A stretch of DNA of 64,000 bases from VFKI01 sp033762075 (GCA_033762075.1 JANRLY010000035.1:1-64000), one strand, 5' to 3'; numbered from the stretch's first letter, positions 9,079 through 18,488 are shown. The notes: generated by a model not told the origin, from the letters alone. Numbers and translations: made by a program.

Positions 9079-10455
9079 TTACGTCGTTAAAATTCTCAGT
9101 AAATTTGTATAATCTTCTTCGACGCTTTGATTGGATAATTTAAATTCTGCAATCACACGGCACGCGTGTAAAACAGTTGTGTGATCACGCCCACCAAATG
9201 CGTCGCCAATTTCAGGCAAACTATGATTGGTTAATTCTTTCGCCAATGCCATTGCCATTTGACGCGGACGCGCGACCGATCGACTGCGACGTTTTGAAAG
9301 CAAATCAGCCACTTTAACTTTGTAATATTCCGCGACCGTTTTTTGAATATTTTCAATGGTAATTAATTTATCTTGCAGCGCCAATAAATCACGTAAAGCA
9401 TCTTTCACAAAATCTAATGTGATCGATTTACCCGTAAAATGCGCATTCGCAATAATGCGCTTTAACGCGCCTTCGAGCTCACGAACATTAGAACGAATCC
9501 GTTTAGCGACAAAAAACGCCACTTCGTAGGGCAAATCTAGGCCAGATTGCTCTGCCTTGCTCATAAGAATAGCAACTCGAGTTTCGAGTTCCGGTGGCTC
9601 AACTGAGACTGTTAATCCCCAACCAAAGCGAGATTTGAGACGCTCTTCAACGCCATTAATTTCTTTTGGATAGCGATCACACGTTAAAATAACTTGCTGT
9701 TGACCTTCAAGCAATGCATTAAAAGTATGAAAAAACTCTTCTTGAGAACGATCTTTCCCAGCAAAAAATTGGATGTCGTCGATCAATAAAGCATCGACAG
9801 TGCGATAGTATCTTTTAAACTCATTCATCGCATTTGTTTGTAAAGCTTTAACCATGTCGGCCACAAAACGCTCTGAATGAAGATATAACACTTTTGCATT
9901 GCGATTATTGCGCATAATCTGATTGCCAATCGCATGCAATAAATGTGTTTTGCCCAAACCAACGCCGCCATATAAAAACAAAGGATTGTAAGCAACAGCA
10001 GGATTTTCGGCGACTTGTAATGAAGCCGCTTTTGCCAATTGGTTAGATTTTCCTTCAACGAAATTGTCGAAAGTTGAAACAGGATTAATATTGCTTTGGT
10101 GGTGATTCACGATTTCACTTGAAACAGTAGGCGTCGTGGCACGTGTCGTTGATCGCGTTGAAGAAACTGTGGGTGCTACATGTTCAACTAATTTTTGAAC
10201 AACCGGCGTACTCAAGCTGCCAACTTCGAGACAAAGCTCTGGAACATTAGGCGAACTAAATTCTTCCACCAAGGTACGAATGCGCTCCAAAAAACGTTCG
10301 TGAATCCACTCCAAGACAAAACGATTGGGTGCATACAACGTGAGCGTATCCTCGGCGTGATCGGCTTGTAATGGTCTAATCCATGTGTTGAATTGCTGTG
10401 ATGGAAATTCATCCTGTAAACAGCTTAAACATTTTTCCCAAAGTGTCGCGCTCAA
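9079..10455 (-). CDS. dnaA: Chromosomal replication initiator DnaA
   Basis: 458 residues, normal length. DnaA binds 9-base boxes at oriC and melts the origin. Domain I is the N-terminal 80 or so residues (WEKCLSCLQDEFPSQQFNTW), domain II a short Thr/Ser-rich linker, domain III the AAA+ core with Walker A GGVGLGKTHLLHAIGN and Walker B LLIDDIQFF, and domain IV the DNA-binding part with RPRQMAMALAKEL and GGRDHTTVLHAC. The start is a TTG at 10453-10455 preceded by AGGGGA about eight bases upstream. The rpmH gene, the usual divergent neighbour, is about 45 kb away; polA is the divergent neighbour here. Confidence 0.98.
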   Translation of the reverse strand: MSATLWEKCLSCLQDEFPSQQFNTWIRPLQADHAEDTLTLYAPNRFVLEWIHERFLERIRTLVEEFSSPNVPELCLEVGSLSTPVVQKLVEHVAPTVSSTRSTTRATTPTVSSEIVNHHQSNINPVSTFDNFVEGKSNQLAKAASLQVAENPAVAYNPLFLYGGVGLGKTHLLHAIGNQIMRNNRNAKVLYLHSERFVADMVKALQTNAMNEFKRYYRTVDALLIDDIQFFAGKDRSQEEFFHTFNALLEGQQQVILTCDRYPKEINGVEERLKSRFGWGLTVSVEPPELETRVAILMSKAEQSGLDLPYEVAFFVAKRIRSNVRELEGALKRIIANAHFTGKSITLDFVKDALRDLLALQDKLITIENIQKTVAEYYKVKVADLLSKRRSRSVARPRQMAMALAKELTNHSLPEIGDAFGGRDHTTVLHACRVIAEFKLSNQSVEEDYTNLLRILTT

Positions 10456-10490
10456 CGCCTATTCCCCTGAAACTCTAAAACTGAAGAGAG

Positions 10491-10520
10491 ATATTAACAG
10501 TAGTCCTCTATCCGATCCAA
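10491..10520 (-). promoter_or_regulatory. Possible sigma-70 promoter of dnaA
   Basis: On the minus strand TTGGAT and TAATAT are separated by 18 bases and lie 36 bases before the dnaA start. Both hexamers match the consensus at four of six positions, so this is a moderate match only. No DnaA-box cluster was seen in the dnaA-polA spacer. Confidence 0.35.
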
Positions 10521-10593
10521 TCTATCTTTGGTGATGCATGCTTGTCTCTTTAAAATATTTGAGTTAACGTCGTACCCCTGCTTTAATCGGAAT

Positions 10594-13296
10594 ATGATCA
10601 TGAAACAATCTAACGCAAATCCTCTTATTTTGGTTGATGGTTCATCGTATTTATATCGCGCATTTCATGCGATGCCCTCGCTCACGAACTCAAAAGGAGA
10701 GCCTACGGGTGCCATTTATGGCGTCATTAATATGCTGCGTCGATTGTTGACCGATTATAAACCAGAAGAAATCGTTGTTGTCTTCGATGCAAAAGGAAAA
10801 ACATTTCGAGATGATCTTTACAAAGATTACAAAGCGCATCGCCCACCGATGCCAGCCGAATTAGCCGCACAGATTGCGCCCATTCACGCGATCATCCAAG
10901 CACTTGGGATTCCTTTGTTAGTCGAAGAAGGTGTTGAAGCCGACGATGTCATTGGCACACTTGCAAAACATGCCGAAAATAAAGGCATTCCAACAATTGT
11001 ATCGACAGGGGACAAAGATTTTGCGCAATTAGTCAATCATCATATTCGCTTGATCAACACGATGACAGATACCGAACTCACACCCGATTCAGTTGTTGAA
11101 AAATTTGGTGTCCCACCTGAACGCATTGTTGATTGGCTCACGTTAGTGGGTGATTCTGTCGATAATATTCCTGGCGTTCCGAATGTCGGGCCTAAAACAG
11201 CCACGAAATGGTTAAATGAATATGGTTCACTCGACAAAATAATTCAACACGCAGATCAAATTAAAGGAAAAGTTGGCGAAAATTTACGTGCACATTTAGA
11301 AAAAATTCCGCTCACGAAACAGCTCGTCACTATCAAAACAGATGTCGAATTAAATTTGTCGCCCGATGCACTCAAACGCAAAACAGCAGATACAGAAAAA
11401 TTAAATGCCTTATATCGCAAATATGAATTTAAAAGCTGGCTAAATGAATTACTAGAAAAAAATTCCAGTGCGAGTGAAAAAAATGATAAACATGAAAATT
11501 ATAAAACAATTTTCACTGAAAATGATTTGTCTGAATGGTTAAAACGCCTGGAAAAATCAAGGATTTTTGCATTTGATACAGAAACTACCAGTTTAAATTA
11601 CATGGATGCTGAGTTAGTCGGCGTTTCGTTTTCTGACGCGCCCGGTCAAGCCGCTTATATTCCATTAACGCATAATGAAAAAACAAAACAACTAAATCGC
11701 GAGTTTGTTTTACAACAACTAAAACCCGTACTTGAAAACAATGCACTGAAAAAAATCGGACATAATCTTAAATATGATTATGAGATTCTAGCACGCTATG
11801 ATATTCATTTATCGGGAATTGCTTTTGACACAATGATTGAATCTGCTGTACGAAACAGCGCGAGCAATAATCATGATATGGATTCCCTCGCATTAAAATA
11901 TCTCGGCTGGCGCACAATCACTTTTGAAGATATTGCAGGAAAAGGCGCAAAACAAATCACTTTTGATCATGTGCCAATTGATAAAGCTGCGACTTACGCT
12001 GCCGAAGATGCAGATGTCACATTACAATTACACAACGTTCTTTGGCCTGAATTAAGCAAAGAACCTGGTTTGAAAAAAACATTCGAAGAAATTGAAATGC
12101 CGCTTATCCCCGTGATTGCACGCATGGAACGCAATGGCGTTTTAATTGATTGTAAAAAACTAGAAAAACAATCTGAAGAATTAGAAAAACGTTTAATGGA
12201 ATTAGAAAAAGAAGCTTACACGTTAGCAGATTGTGAATTTAACATGAATTCACCAAAACAGTTACAAGAAATCTTATACGATAAATTGCAACTGCCTATT
12301 TTACAAAAAACACCAAAAGGCCAACCTTCCACAGCAGAAAATGTTTTACAAGAACTCGCGGAAAGCTATCCATTTCCTAAAAGCATTATTGAATATCGCG
12401 GTTTGAGTAAACTAATGAACACATACACACGACGTTTACCTGAACAGATAAATGAAACTACAGGACGCGTACACACGTCATATCACCAGATGGGCGCAGC
12501 CACCGGTCGACTTTCATCCTCCAATCCCAATTTACAAAATATTCCAATTCGCACACACGAAGGACGTCGCATTCGCCAAGCTTTTATTGCACCTAAAGGT
12601 CACTATTTAATTTCTGCTGATTATTCACAAATTGAATTGCGCATCATGGCACATATTTCAGAAGATCCAACTTTACTGAAAGCATTTGAAAATAATCTCG
12701 ACATTCATCAAGCAACAGCGGCTGAAGTGTTAGGTATTCCGCTTGAAAGAGTCACCTCCGAAGAAAGACGCGCGGCAAAAGCCATTAATTTTGGTTTAAT
12801 TTATGGCATGTCAGCTTTTGGTCTCGCAAAACAACTGGGCGTCGATCGACAAACAGCACAAAAATATATTGACCGTTATTTTGAACGCTATCCGATGATT
12901 CAACATTACATGGAAAATACAAGGAAAAAAGCACACGCAGAAGGTTTTGTCGAAACATTGTGGGGGCGACGTTTATATTTACCTGATATTAATTCTAGTC
13001 AAATCATGCGTCAAAAAGCTTCCGAGCGCATGGCGATTAATGGACCTTTGCAAGGAAGTGCCGCAGATATTATTAAACGCGCAATGATTGCAGTGGATGC
13101 ATGGTTAATAAAAAATAATTCTCCCACAAAATTAATTATGCAAGTACACGATGAATTAGTGCTAGAAGTCCCAGAAAAAAATATCGATGAGATAACAGAG
13201 ATGTTGAGAACACACATGATGAGTGCTGCAAAATTAAAAGTGCCATTGTCTGTGAATATTGGGATTGGTCATAATTGGGATGAAGCATCGAAGTAA
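10594..13296 (+). CDS. polA: DNA polymerase I
   Basis: 900 residues from ATG 10594; the ATG at 10600 is an equally plausible start, while the open frame back to 10528 has no family similarity. Three domains are present: an N-terminal 5' nuclease (LVDGSSYLYRAFHA, VFDAKGKTFR, DDVIGTLA), a 3'-5' exonuclease with its acidic residues intact (FAFDTETTSL, HNLKYDYE, AAEDADVTL), so proofreading is expected, and the polymerase palm/fingers (DYSQIELRIMAHIS, RRAAKAINFGLIYG, VHDELVLEVP). It fills gaps in lagging-strand synthesis and excision repair. It is divergent from dnaA. A DnaA-box-like TTTTCCACA lies just after its stop at 13311-13319. Confidence 0.98.
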   Translation: MIMKQSNANPLILVDGSSYLYRAFHAMPSLTNSKGEPTGAIYGVINMLRRLLTDYKPEEIVVVFDAKGKTFRDDLYKDYKAHRPPMPAELAAQIAPIHAIIQALGIPLLVEEGVEADDVIGTLAKHAENKGIPTIVSTGDKDFAQLVNHHIRLINTMTDTELTPDSVVEKFGVPPERIVDWLTLVGDSVDNIPGVPNVGPKTATKWLNEYGSLDKIIQHADQIKGKVGENLRAHLEKIPLTKQLVTIKTDVELNLSPDALKRKTADTEKLNALYRKYEFKSWLNELLEKNSSASEKNDKHENYKTIFTENDLSEWLKRLEKSRIFAFDTETTSLNYMDAELVGVSFSDAPGQAAYIPLTHNEKTKQLNREFVLQQLKPVLENNALKKIGHNLKYDYEILARYDIHLSGIAFDTMIESAVRNSASNNHDMDSLALKYLGWRTITFEDIAGKGAKQITFDHVPIDKAATYAAEDADVTLQLHNVLWPELSKEPGLKKTFEEIEMPLIPVIARMERNGVLIDCKKLEKQSEELEKRLMELEKEAYTLADCEFNMNSPKQLQEILYDKLQLPILQKTPKGQPSTAENVLQELAESYPFPKSIIEYRGLSKLMNTYTRRLPEQINETTGRVHTSYHQMGAATGRLSSSNPNLQNIPIRTHEGRRIRQAFIAPKGHYLISADYSQIELRIMAHISEDPTLLKAFENNLDIHQATAAEVLGIPLERVTSEERRAAKAINFGLIYGMSAFGLAKQLGVDRQTAQKYIDRYFERYPMIQHYMENTRKKAHAEGFVETLWGRRLYLPDINSSQIMRQKASERMAINGPLQGSAADIIKRAMIAVDAWLIKNNSPTKLIMQVHDELVLEVPEKNIDEITEMLRTHMMSAAKLKVPLSVNIGIGHNWDEASK

Positions 13297-13362
13297 TGAG
13301 TAACCAAAAGTTTTCCACAGGATGTGTTAATTGCATTGACAACAAAAATTATCATGCCTATT

Positions 13363-13390
13363 CTCCTCGCTTAAAAATATAAGCGAGGAG
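13363..13390 (+). promoter_or_regulatory. Perfect hairpin containing the ribosome binding site of the next gene
   Basis: An 11-base perfect stem (CTCCTCGCTTA and TAAGCGAGGAG) encloses a six-base A-rich loop. The 3' arm ends in GAGGAG, six bases before the ATG at 13397, so folding would hide the Shine-Dalgarno sequence. This layout suits translational control such as a thermosensor or protein-binding hairpin. A polA terminator is the alternative, but no U tract follows. Confidence 0.65.
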
Positions 13391-13396
13391 ATTTTC

Positions 13397-14581
13397 ATGC
13401 GTGCCAATCCTGTTACCCTTCAAGACAGGCGATTCCCTTCTGAAAAGGATTTAATCGTTTTTCAATGCATCCAAGATATGATTGCTGGTCGAGCAACAAT
13501 GAGTGATTTACTGCAGTGCATTCGAAAGAACCCAAATGCCATAAATGTAACGCTCAGCATCACTAACATCACAGGCCCAGAGCTCTATCACATCGAGCCA
13601 GAATTTACTCGAACATTAAAAGCGCACGGAATTGCGCCATTACATTATGCATTTTTAACCGGTAGGATTGATGCATTTTCTTTACTGCTTGCAGAAGGCG
13701 CTGATTACAATACTCCATTCAATTTTCAGTGTACCTCTCTTGAAGGTTGGGGTGCGAAAAACGAAGACACTTTCACTGAAGGTACGCTATTAGAATTATT
13801 TACAACAGATGGTTGTGGGAATTTTTTTAGAAATGAATTTTGTTCTCAACAATTCAGAGTGGCATTATTTTTTGCATTATTCTTAAGAAAAGATTTAAAT
13901 GCATTAGATATGCTATTCCACGCCTTAAAACAGAATCAAGATATTGTGAAAAGAACACCATCATCTTCATTTTTTACCGTTAAAACTGAACTATGGCAAC
14001 TTGATCGTCTATGTTCTTTTATTCTTTCACCTAAAAAAATTTATAACAGCATCAACATATTATCGCCTTCCTATCATCAGTTTATAGATGATTTTATAAA
14101 TGAAATGCGGCAATTAAAAAAGGATGCTTGGAATCAAGCAGGTCTTTTCAGCAGTTTTACAAAAGAAGCCGCAGAAAAATTTATATTCCATGTTCTAAAT
14201 ATTTTAATCACTCCTATTGATGATTTGCATCTCAAGATTGATAGTAATTTAAATGATAATCAATGTCATGAACTTCAAATACAAGACTTGTTGAATTCGT
14301 ACCGCAATTACGATAAAGATCAACAAAAAATACATTATAAGAAAATGTTTAGCTCTGAAATAAATCGCGCATGTTATTGGATTTTTAAAGATGAAGACTC
14401 TGTCAGCAGTAAAGAAAAATCTGAGACCATTTGGAGTTGCGCGCGTGATTTGGCAACCAAAAATGATAATGAAAACTATCGTGAAGCCTTGGCTGAGTTT
14501 ATTGCTGCCAATGTAGATTCTGAATCCCAGGATGTCTATAAAAAATTGTACGCTAATAATGAAAAAACATTTCGTCGATAG
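13397..14581 (+). CDS. Ankyrin-like orphan protein
   Basis: 394 residues, soluble, no signal peptide or membrane segment. One clear ankyrin-like unit is visible near residues 75-110 (HGIAPLHYAFLTGRIDAFSL then LLAEGADYN), preceded by a helical region; the C-terminal two thirds are charged, Asn/Lys-rich and not recognised. In host-associated Legionellales such proteins are often translocated effectors, but nothing here proves export. The start has a strong GAGGAG ribosome binding site buried in a hairpin. It is a single gene between polA and an oppositely oriented ankyrin gene, and codon usage looks more AT-rich than in polA. Confidence 0.7.
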   Translation: MRANPVTLQDRRFPSEKDLIVFQCIQDMIAGRATMSDLLQCIRKNPNAINVTLSITNITGPELYHIEPEFTRTLKAHGIAPLHYAFLTGRIDAFSLLLAEGADYNTPFNFQCTSLEGWGAKNEDTFTEGTLLELFTTDGCGNFFRNEFCSQQFRVALFFALFLRKDLNALDMLFHALKQNQDIVKRTPSSSFFTVKTELWQLDRLCSFILSPKKIYNSINILSPSYHQFIDDFINEMRQLKKDAWNQAGLFSSFTKEAAEKFIFHVLNILITPIDDLHLKIDSNLNDNQCHELQIQDLLNSYRNYDKDQQKIHYKKMFSSEINRACYWIFKDEDSVSSKEKSETIWSCARDLATKNDNENYREALAEFIAANVDSESQDVYKKLYANNEKTFRR

Positions 14582-14609
14582 ATTTTGGATTTCCTCTCAT
14601 TGTCATCTC

Positions 14610-14634
14610 GCCCCGGACTCAAATATTCCGGGGC
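14610..14634. terminator. GC-rich hairpin between convergent ankyrin genes
   Basis: An eight-base stem (GCCCCGGA and TCCGGGGC) with a nine-base loop lies 29 bases after the upstream gene's stop, in the spacer between two convergent genes. The following sequence is T-rich but has no continuous T run, so termination is plausible rather than certain. It may belong to the genome's family of short GTCAT-containing palindromes, since TGTCATC precedes it. Confidence 0.4.
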
Positions 14635-14738
14635 AAGCTTCTGCTTTATTCTTTTCATTTTGTCTTTCTTTTTTCGCGGCCCCGCAGTAGTAAGTTATTG
14701 CTAAATGCACACAGAATGTTTAGTAAAATTTGTATTTT

Positions 14739-15644
14739 TCAAAGAAAAGCTTTGGGCAAAATCGCATCTTTTTCTTCTTCCTCTTCTTCATCTAACCCAA
14801 TATGAAAAGCATTGTTAATTTCTAGAGAAACCTCATGTCCTAATTTTTCTGCAGCCACTCGACGTGCTTCGCGCGCGACTTTATCTTGTTTTACCATAAT
14901 CGCAAAAATTGAAAATTGAAATAAAATTTCTTTTAATGAAAGCGTAAAATCTTCGTGTGCATGATTTTGTAGCAATTGAATCATCTTATTCATTGTAGCC
15001 ATTGAAATATTCACCGCATCTTGTGATTTTGCAGTTTTTAATTGTCTTTCGATAGCATTTAAAAAATGTGATGCGTGTGCTGGTAATGTATTATGTCGGC
15101 TTAATTTTTCTAAAATCGCAGGATTTGTCGCATACATACTGGCTGTTTTGCCTTCATGATCCCGAATTGAGACATCTGCCCCTGCGTCAACCAAAGCAAA
15201 AACAGAAAATGTATAACCATAATTACCGTTCACTGCATGCATGAGCGCTGTTTTACCTTCGTTGTCTACTGCATTTAAATCTAAATTCCCATCCCACATC
15301 CAATCAGCTCGATCTTCTTTCACTTTCCAATTTAACAATGTTTCTAGCATAAGTGGTTTACCGACTGCATGCATGGTAATTGTTAAGCCACGCGCTTTAA
15401 TATTTGGATTGGCCCCTCCTTTTAACAAAAGCGAAAGTGCTTCAAGATCATTATTGTGAACCGCCCACATCAGCGCTGTTTCGTTTTCACTGTTGAGAGC
15501 ATTAATAGCGTATTGAAGTAACGGATCATCAAGACGACGCGGTAGTCTTTCGTAATCTTGATGCTTTATGTGATTAACAAATTTATCAACATCATGCTGG
15601 TTGACCGGAGATACTGCCTGTTGATTCGGTTGAAGTCGTTGCAT
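14739..15644 (-). CDS. Ankyrin-repeat protein
   Basis: 301 residues from the start at 15644, chosen because AGGAG lies six bases before it; the frame is open a further 17 codons into ampG. Ankyrin units are clear: ENETALMWAVHNNDLEALSL then LLKGGANPN; ARGLTITMHAVGKPLMLETL; NEGKTALMHAVNGNYGYTFS then VDAGADVSI; HEGKTASMYAT. The C-terminal half is helical and ends in an acidic run of glutamates. Ankyrin repeats bind other proteins; the partner is unknown. The start overlaps the 3' end of the ampG-like gene by 53 bases, so the two are probably co-transcribed. Confidence 0.85.
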   Translation of the reverse strand: MQRLQPNQQAVSPVNQHDVDKFVNHIKHQDYERLPRRLDDPLLQYAINALNSENETALMWAVHNNDLEALSLLLKGGANPNIKARGLTITMHAVGKPLMLETLLNWKVKEDRADWMWDGNLDLNAVDNEGKTALMHAVNGNYGYTFSVFALVDAGADVSIRDHEGKTASMYATNPAILEKLSRHNTLPAHASHFLNAIERQLKTAKSQDAVNISMATMNKMIQLLQNHAHEDFTLSLKEILFQFSIFAIMVKQDKVAREARRVAAEKLGHEVSLEINNAFHIGLDEEEEEEKDAILPKAFL

Positions 15645-16902
15645 TATTTTCTCCTTCTGAGAAAACATCAGCTTTCCGAGTGGCAAATAAAACACACAAC
15701 ACCGATAAAGAAATCACGCCACACATCACAAAAAAGTGAATCCATCCAAAAAATAGAATCAATCGCGCTGCAAACGGGCCTGCAATAATTCTGCCGAGAA
15801 AAGTCATTGCACTTAAAAAAGCAAACTGTGTTGCTGTATATTCAACATGGCACAACGCCATAATCAATGCTAAAAATGCAATCGTGGCCATACCACTGCA
15901 AAAATTTTCCAGAAAGGCAGTAAAAACTAATAAGAAAAAGTTTTTACCAACAATGGCTAAAAGCATATATCCCAAGTGTGCAAAAGCCTGAATGATGCCA
16001 AATAAAAATAAAGCACGGTAGAGGGAAATTCTTTTCATCCAGATAGCGGCAGCAATTCCGCCCAAAAGAGCCGATGTCATACTAATGGTTTTGTTGACGA
16101 GTCCAATCGTTGCAAGATCAAAATGCATTTCACGTAATAAAAATGTTGTGTTAAAAGCTAATGCTAATGCATCACCCAATTTATAAGTTAGCAACAGAAA
16201 AAATATCGCAGCTAACATTTTCCAAGTGTATCGTTGGAAAAATTCTTGGAAAGGTGCCAAAAGATTTTTTGATGCTTTACTCACAGAAGAAATGCTGAAT
16301 GATTGAGGCGCAAGTGTTGTGACAATAACGCCCAGCAACATCAATCCCGCCATACTGAGATAAGTGATTTTCCAATTAAAATATTGCGCAATGATTAAAG
16401 CAACGGCACCTGACACAATCATCCCAATTCGCCAACCCGTCACATAGAGTGCGGCGCCCAAACCGCGCTCTCCATCAACAAATGTTTCAGTTTGCCACGC
16501 GTTAATCACAATATCTTGTGACGTACTTAAGATCGCGGTGATTAATCCACACAATAATAATCCGTGAAATGAAAATTGAGAAACATGAAAAATCGTCTGC
16601 GGTTTTAAAAACGCCATACTGACAATTGACAACACCAGCAATAATTGCAACACCCACAACCAACTTCGGCGACGATCTAAAAATGGCAACGAAACACGAT
16701 CAAATAAAGGCGCCCATAAAAACCGAATAGCGTAAGGTAATGCTAATAAAGTGATTGCACCAATATCCACTAAAGAAAGACCCGCATCTGTAAACCAAGC
16801 TTGCAAAGTACTCGCTGTCAGTGCAGAAGGTAGGCCAGAAAAAAATCCCAATAGCAGCATAATGGGAAAGCGACGCGCTGAAAAAAGTGATCGAAGTGTC
16901 AT
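15592..16902 (-). CDS. ampG: AmpG-type muropeptide permease (MFS)
   Basis: 436 residues with about twelve hydrophobic segments. The N-terminal half carries LGFFSGLPSALTASTLQAWF, then YAIRFLWAPLFDR and RRSWLWVLQ, a pattern typical of AmpG and related PAT-family transporters. AmpG imports GlcNAc-anhydroMurNAc peptides for cell-wall recycling; the closest alternative is another acetyl-CoA/muropeptide carrier of the same family. The C-terminus beyond the last membrane segment is short and polar. The gene is divergent from ruvX and overlaps the ankyrin gene downstream. Confidence 0.85.
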   Translation of the reverse strand: MTLRSLFSARRFPIMLLLGFFSGLPSALTASTLQAWFTDAGLSLVDIGAITLLALPYAIRFLWAPLFDRVSLPFLDRRRSWLWVLQLLLVLSIVSMAFLKPQTIFHVSQFSFHGLLLCGLITAILSTSQDIVINAWQTETFVDGERGLGAALYVTGWRIGMIVSGAVALIIAQYFNWKITYLSMAGLMLLGVIVTTLAPQSFSISSVSKASKNLLAPFQEFFQRYTWKMLAAIFFLLLTYKLGDALALAFNTTFLLREMHFDLATIGLVNKTISMTSALLGGIAAAIWMKRISLYRALFLFGIIQAFAHLGYMLLAIVGKNFFLLVFTAFLENFCSGMATIAFLALIMALCHVEYTATQFAFLSAMTFLGRIIAGPFAARLILFFGWIHFFVMCGVISLSVLCVLFATRKADVFSEGENNATTSTESTGSISGQPA

Positions 16903-16966
16903 TTGAAGATTCTCAAGGCAATGCTTCTAAAGTATCATGATGGGCTTTACTCGACAAATATTAACC

Positions 16967-17404
16967 ATGAAATCTACTGCTAAGCATCATGTTTTACTTG
17001 GTTTTGACTTTGGCACAAAACGCATTGGCGTTGCAGTCGGTCAAACTATTACGCGTACGGCACGCCCGCTCACGACATTATCAGCACAACAAGGCGTGAT
17101 TCAAGCCGAAGCATTGCAACCCCTCATCAAAACATGGCAGCCTGATGGGTTCGTTGTCGGGATTCCGCTCAACATGGATGGCACTGAGCAGCCGATTACG
17201 CATGCAGCGCGACGATTCGCTCATTGGCTGACTGAAACCTTTTCATTGCCTGTCCATGAGGTCGATGAACGCCTCAGTACACGCGATGCCCGTGAGAGGA
17301 TTTTTTCAGAAGGCGGTTATCGCGCTTTACAAACTGCGGAAGTTGATAGTCTCGCCGCACAAATTATCCTACAAAACTGGCTGGATACGCAGGAGTTCGA
17401 GTAG
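16967..17404 (+). CDS. ruvX: Holliday-junction-resolvase-like RuvX/YqgF
   Basis: 145 residues from ATG 16967, near the usual 138; an ATG at 16937 would give 155 and neither has a good ribosome binding site. RuvX is an RNase H-fold nuclease implicated in 16S rRNA 5' end processing and nucleic-acid maintenance. Active-site segments are LGFDFGTKRIGVAVGQ (first Asp), VVGIPLNMDGTEQP, and the C-terminal VDERLSTRDAR and AEVDSLAAQIIL. It lies between the divergent ampG-like gene and a repeat upstream of dsbB. Confidence 0.93.
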   Translation: MKSTAKHHVLLGFDFGTKRIGVAVGQTITRTARPLTTLSAQQGVIQAEALQPLIKTWQPDGFVVGIPLNMDGTEQPITHAARRFAHWLTETFSLPVHEVDERLSTRDARERIFSEGGYRALQTAEVDSLAAQIILQNWLDTQEFE

Positions 17405-17424
17405 AATGCAGAGAATTATTCCCC

Positions 17425-17518
17425 GTCATCGCGAGGCTACGAAGTGCTTAGCCGTGGCGATCCAGTTTTTAAAAGCTTGGATTGCCACGCCCAAACGCTT
17501 CGCGGGCTCGCAATGACG
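17425..17518. repeat. GTCATCGCGAGGC-type palindromic repeat, copy 1
   Basis: A 94-base element beginning GTCATCGCGAGGCTACGAAG and ending CTCGCAATGAC, with related ends in inverted orientation and the internal segment TAGCCGTGGCGATCCAG. A second copy is at 50630-50733 and a fragment lies inside mnmE (51887-51908). This type of GTCAT-ended palindrome is widespread in proteobacterial spacers. A further GCGAGGCTTTC echo lies just before the dsbB start. Confidence 0.85.
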
Positions 17519-17555
17519 ACAAGTTTCATACTAAAAATATCATTGCGAGGCTTTC

Positions 17556-18062
17556 ATGCATTTACTTTCTGGTCGTCTTTTTTGGTTCAATGGCTTTCTT
17601 TTAACCCTGTTTCTTGTGGGCGTTTCATTTTGGCTAGAAAATTATGCTGGCGTCATACCTTGCCCTTTATGTTTATTACAACGTTTTACTTTCATTACAA
17701 TGGGCGTGTTTTTTTTACTGGGCACCTTTTTCGATGCGCGCATTTGGCACATCATGCTGGGTAGCATCACATCACTCCTCTCGCTCACCGGTGTTCTTTT
17801 ATCAGGACGTCAAGTTTGGCTCCAATATCTCCCTCAAGATCAACAGTCTGACTGTGGTGTCAGCTTAACGTATCTCTTTAAAATATTGCCGCCCAGCCAA
17901 GCCTTAAGCAAAATCCTCGAAGGCAGCACTGAATGCGCGCGTGTCGCCTGGAAATTTTTATCTTTGAGTCTTGCAGAATGGTCGCTCATCTTTTTTGTTT
18001 TATTTTTGATTTTTTCATTGATTCACCTTAGAATGAATTTCTTACAGAAATCACGCAAATAG
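17556..18062 (+). CDS. dsbB: Disulfide bond formation protein DsbB
   Basis: 168 residues, four membrane segments, normal length. DsbB sits in the inner membrane and reoxidises periplasmic DsbA, passing electrons to quinone. Both periplasmic cysteine pairs are present: CPLC in VIPCPLCLLQR and the separated pair in QSDCGVS and STECARVAW. The C-terminal SLAEWSLIFF segment is also typical. The next genes follow closely on the same strand, but they concern different functions, so operon structure beyond proximity is uncertain. Confidence 0.95.
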   Translation: MHLLSGRLFWFNGFLLTLFLVGVSFWLENYAGVIPCPLCLLQRFTFITMGVFFLLGTFFDARIWHIMLGSITSLLSLTGVLLSGRQVWLQYLPQDQQSDCGVSLTYLFKILPPSQALSKILEGSTECARVAWKFLSLSLAEWSLIFFVLFLIFSLIHLRMNFLQKSRK

Positions 18063-18078
18063 GAAAATTCTTTCCATT

Positions 18079-18486
18079 ATGTTGCTAAATAAAGTCTCAA
18101 TGACCGTCTTTATCCTCCTCAGCTGGGTGCTCAGTGCCACAGCATACGGTGATACAACGCCTGTCATTCAAATAGACTCTTATTTTCGCAATCCATCGAT
18201 TGCTAACAATCCATCATGGTTGTTGATTTTACGCGATGAAGAAACCGGAACTGTCACGCCACAATTATTCGAATTCACAAAGCCTTCTGCTGCTTGGGTG
18301 GTTTTTGCGCCCGGCCATATGTATCGCGTGACTGCTTCAGAGCTTTCTTTCAATGCACACACAAAAATCAATAATTTCTGTCAACTTCAAGATGGCATTT
18401 TAGCCGGCCAATCAATGTGGATTCGATTGTCCGGCACTTTTTCTCCGCAAACGATTATCTGTCACATTTCAAAATACAGGCAATAA
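18079..18486 (+). CDS. Small secreted protein of unknown function
   Basis: 135 residues, not recognised. The first 24 or so form a signal peptide (MTVFILLSWVLSATAYG) with cleavage near ATA; an internal ATG at 18100 is a possible alternative start. The mature part appears beta-rich with two cysteines (NNFCQLQ and TIICHIS), which could form a disulfide in the periplasm. It lies 16 bases after dsbB and ends two bases before the cystathionine synthase start, so co-transcription is likely. A disulfide-containing export next to dsbB is suggestive only. Confidence 0.65.
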   Translation: MLLNKVSMTVFILLSWVLSATAYGDTTPVIQIDSYFRNPSIANNPSWLLILRDEETGTVTPQLFEFTKPSAAWVVFAPGHMYRVTASELSFNAHTKINNFCQLQDGILAGQSMWIRLSGTFSPQTIICHISKYRQ

Positions 18487-18488
18487 CT

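Noticed and set aside
10528..10593. N-terminal extension of PolA
   Set aside because: The extra 22 residues have no similarity to the family and no ribosome binding site; the start at 10594 or 10600 is preferred.
10456..10593. oriC between dnaA and polA
   Set aside because: No DnaA-box cluster or AT-rich unwinding element could be seen there.
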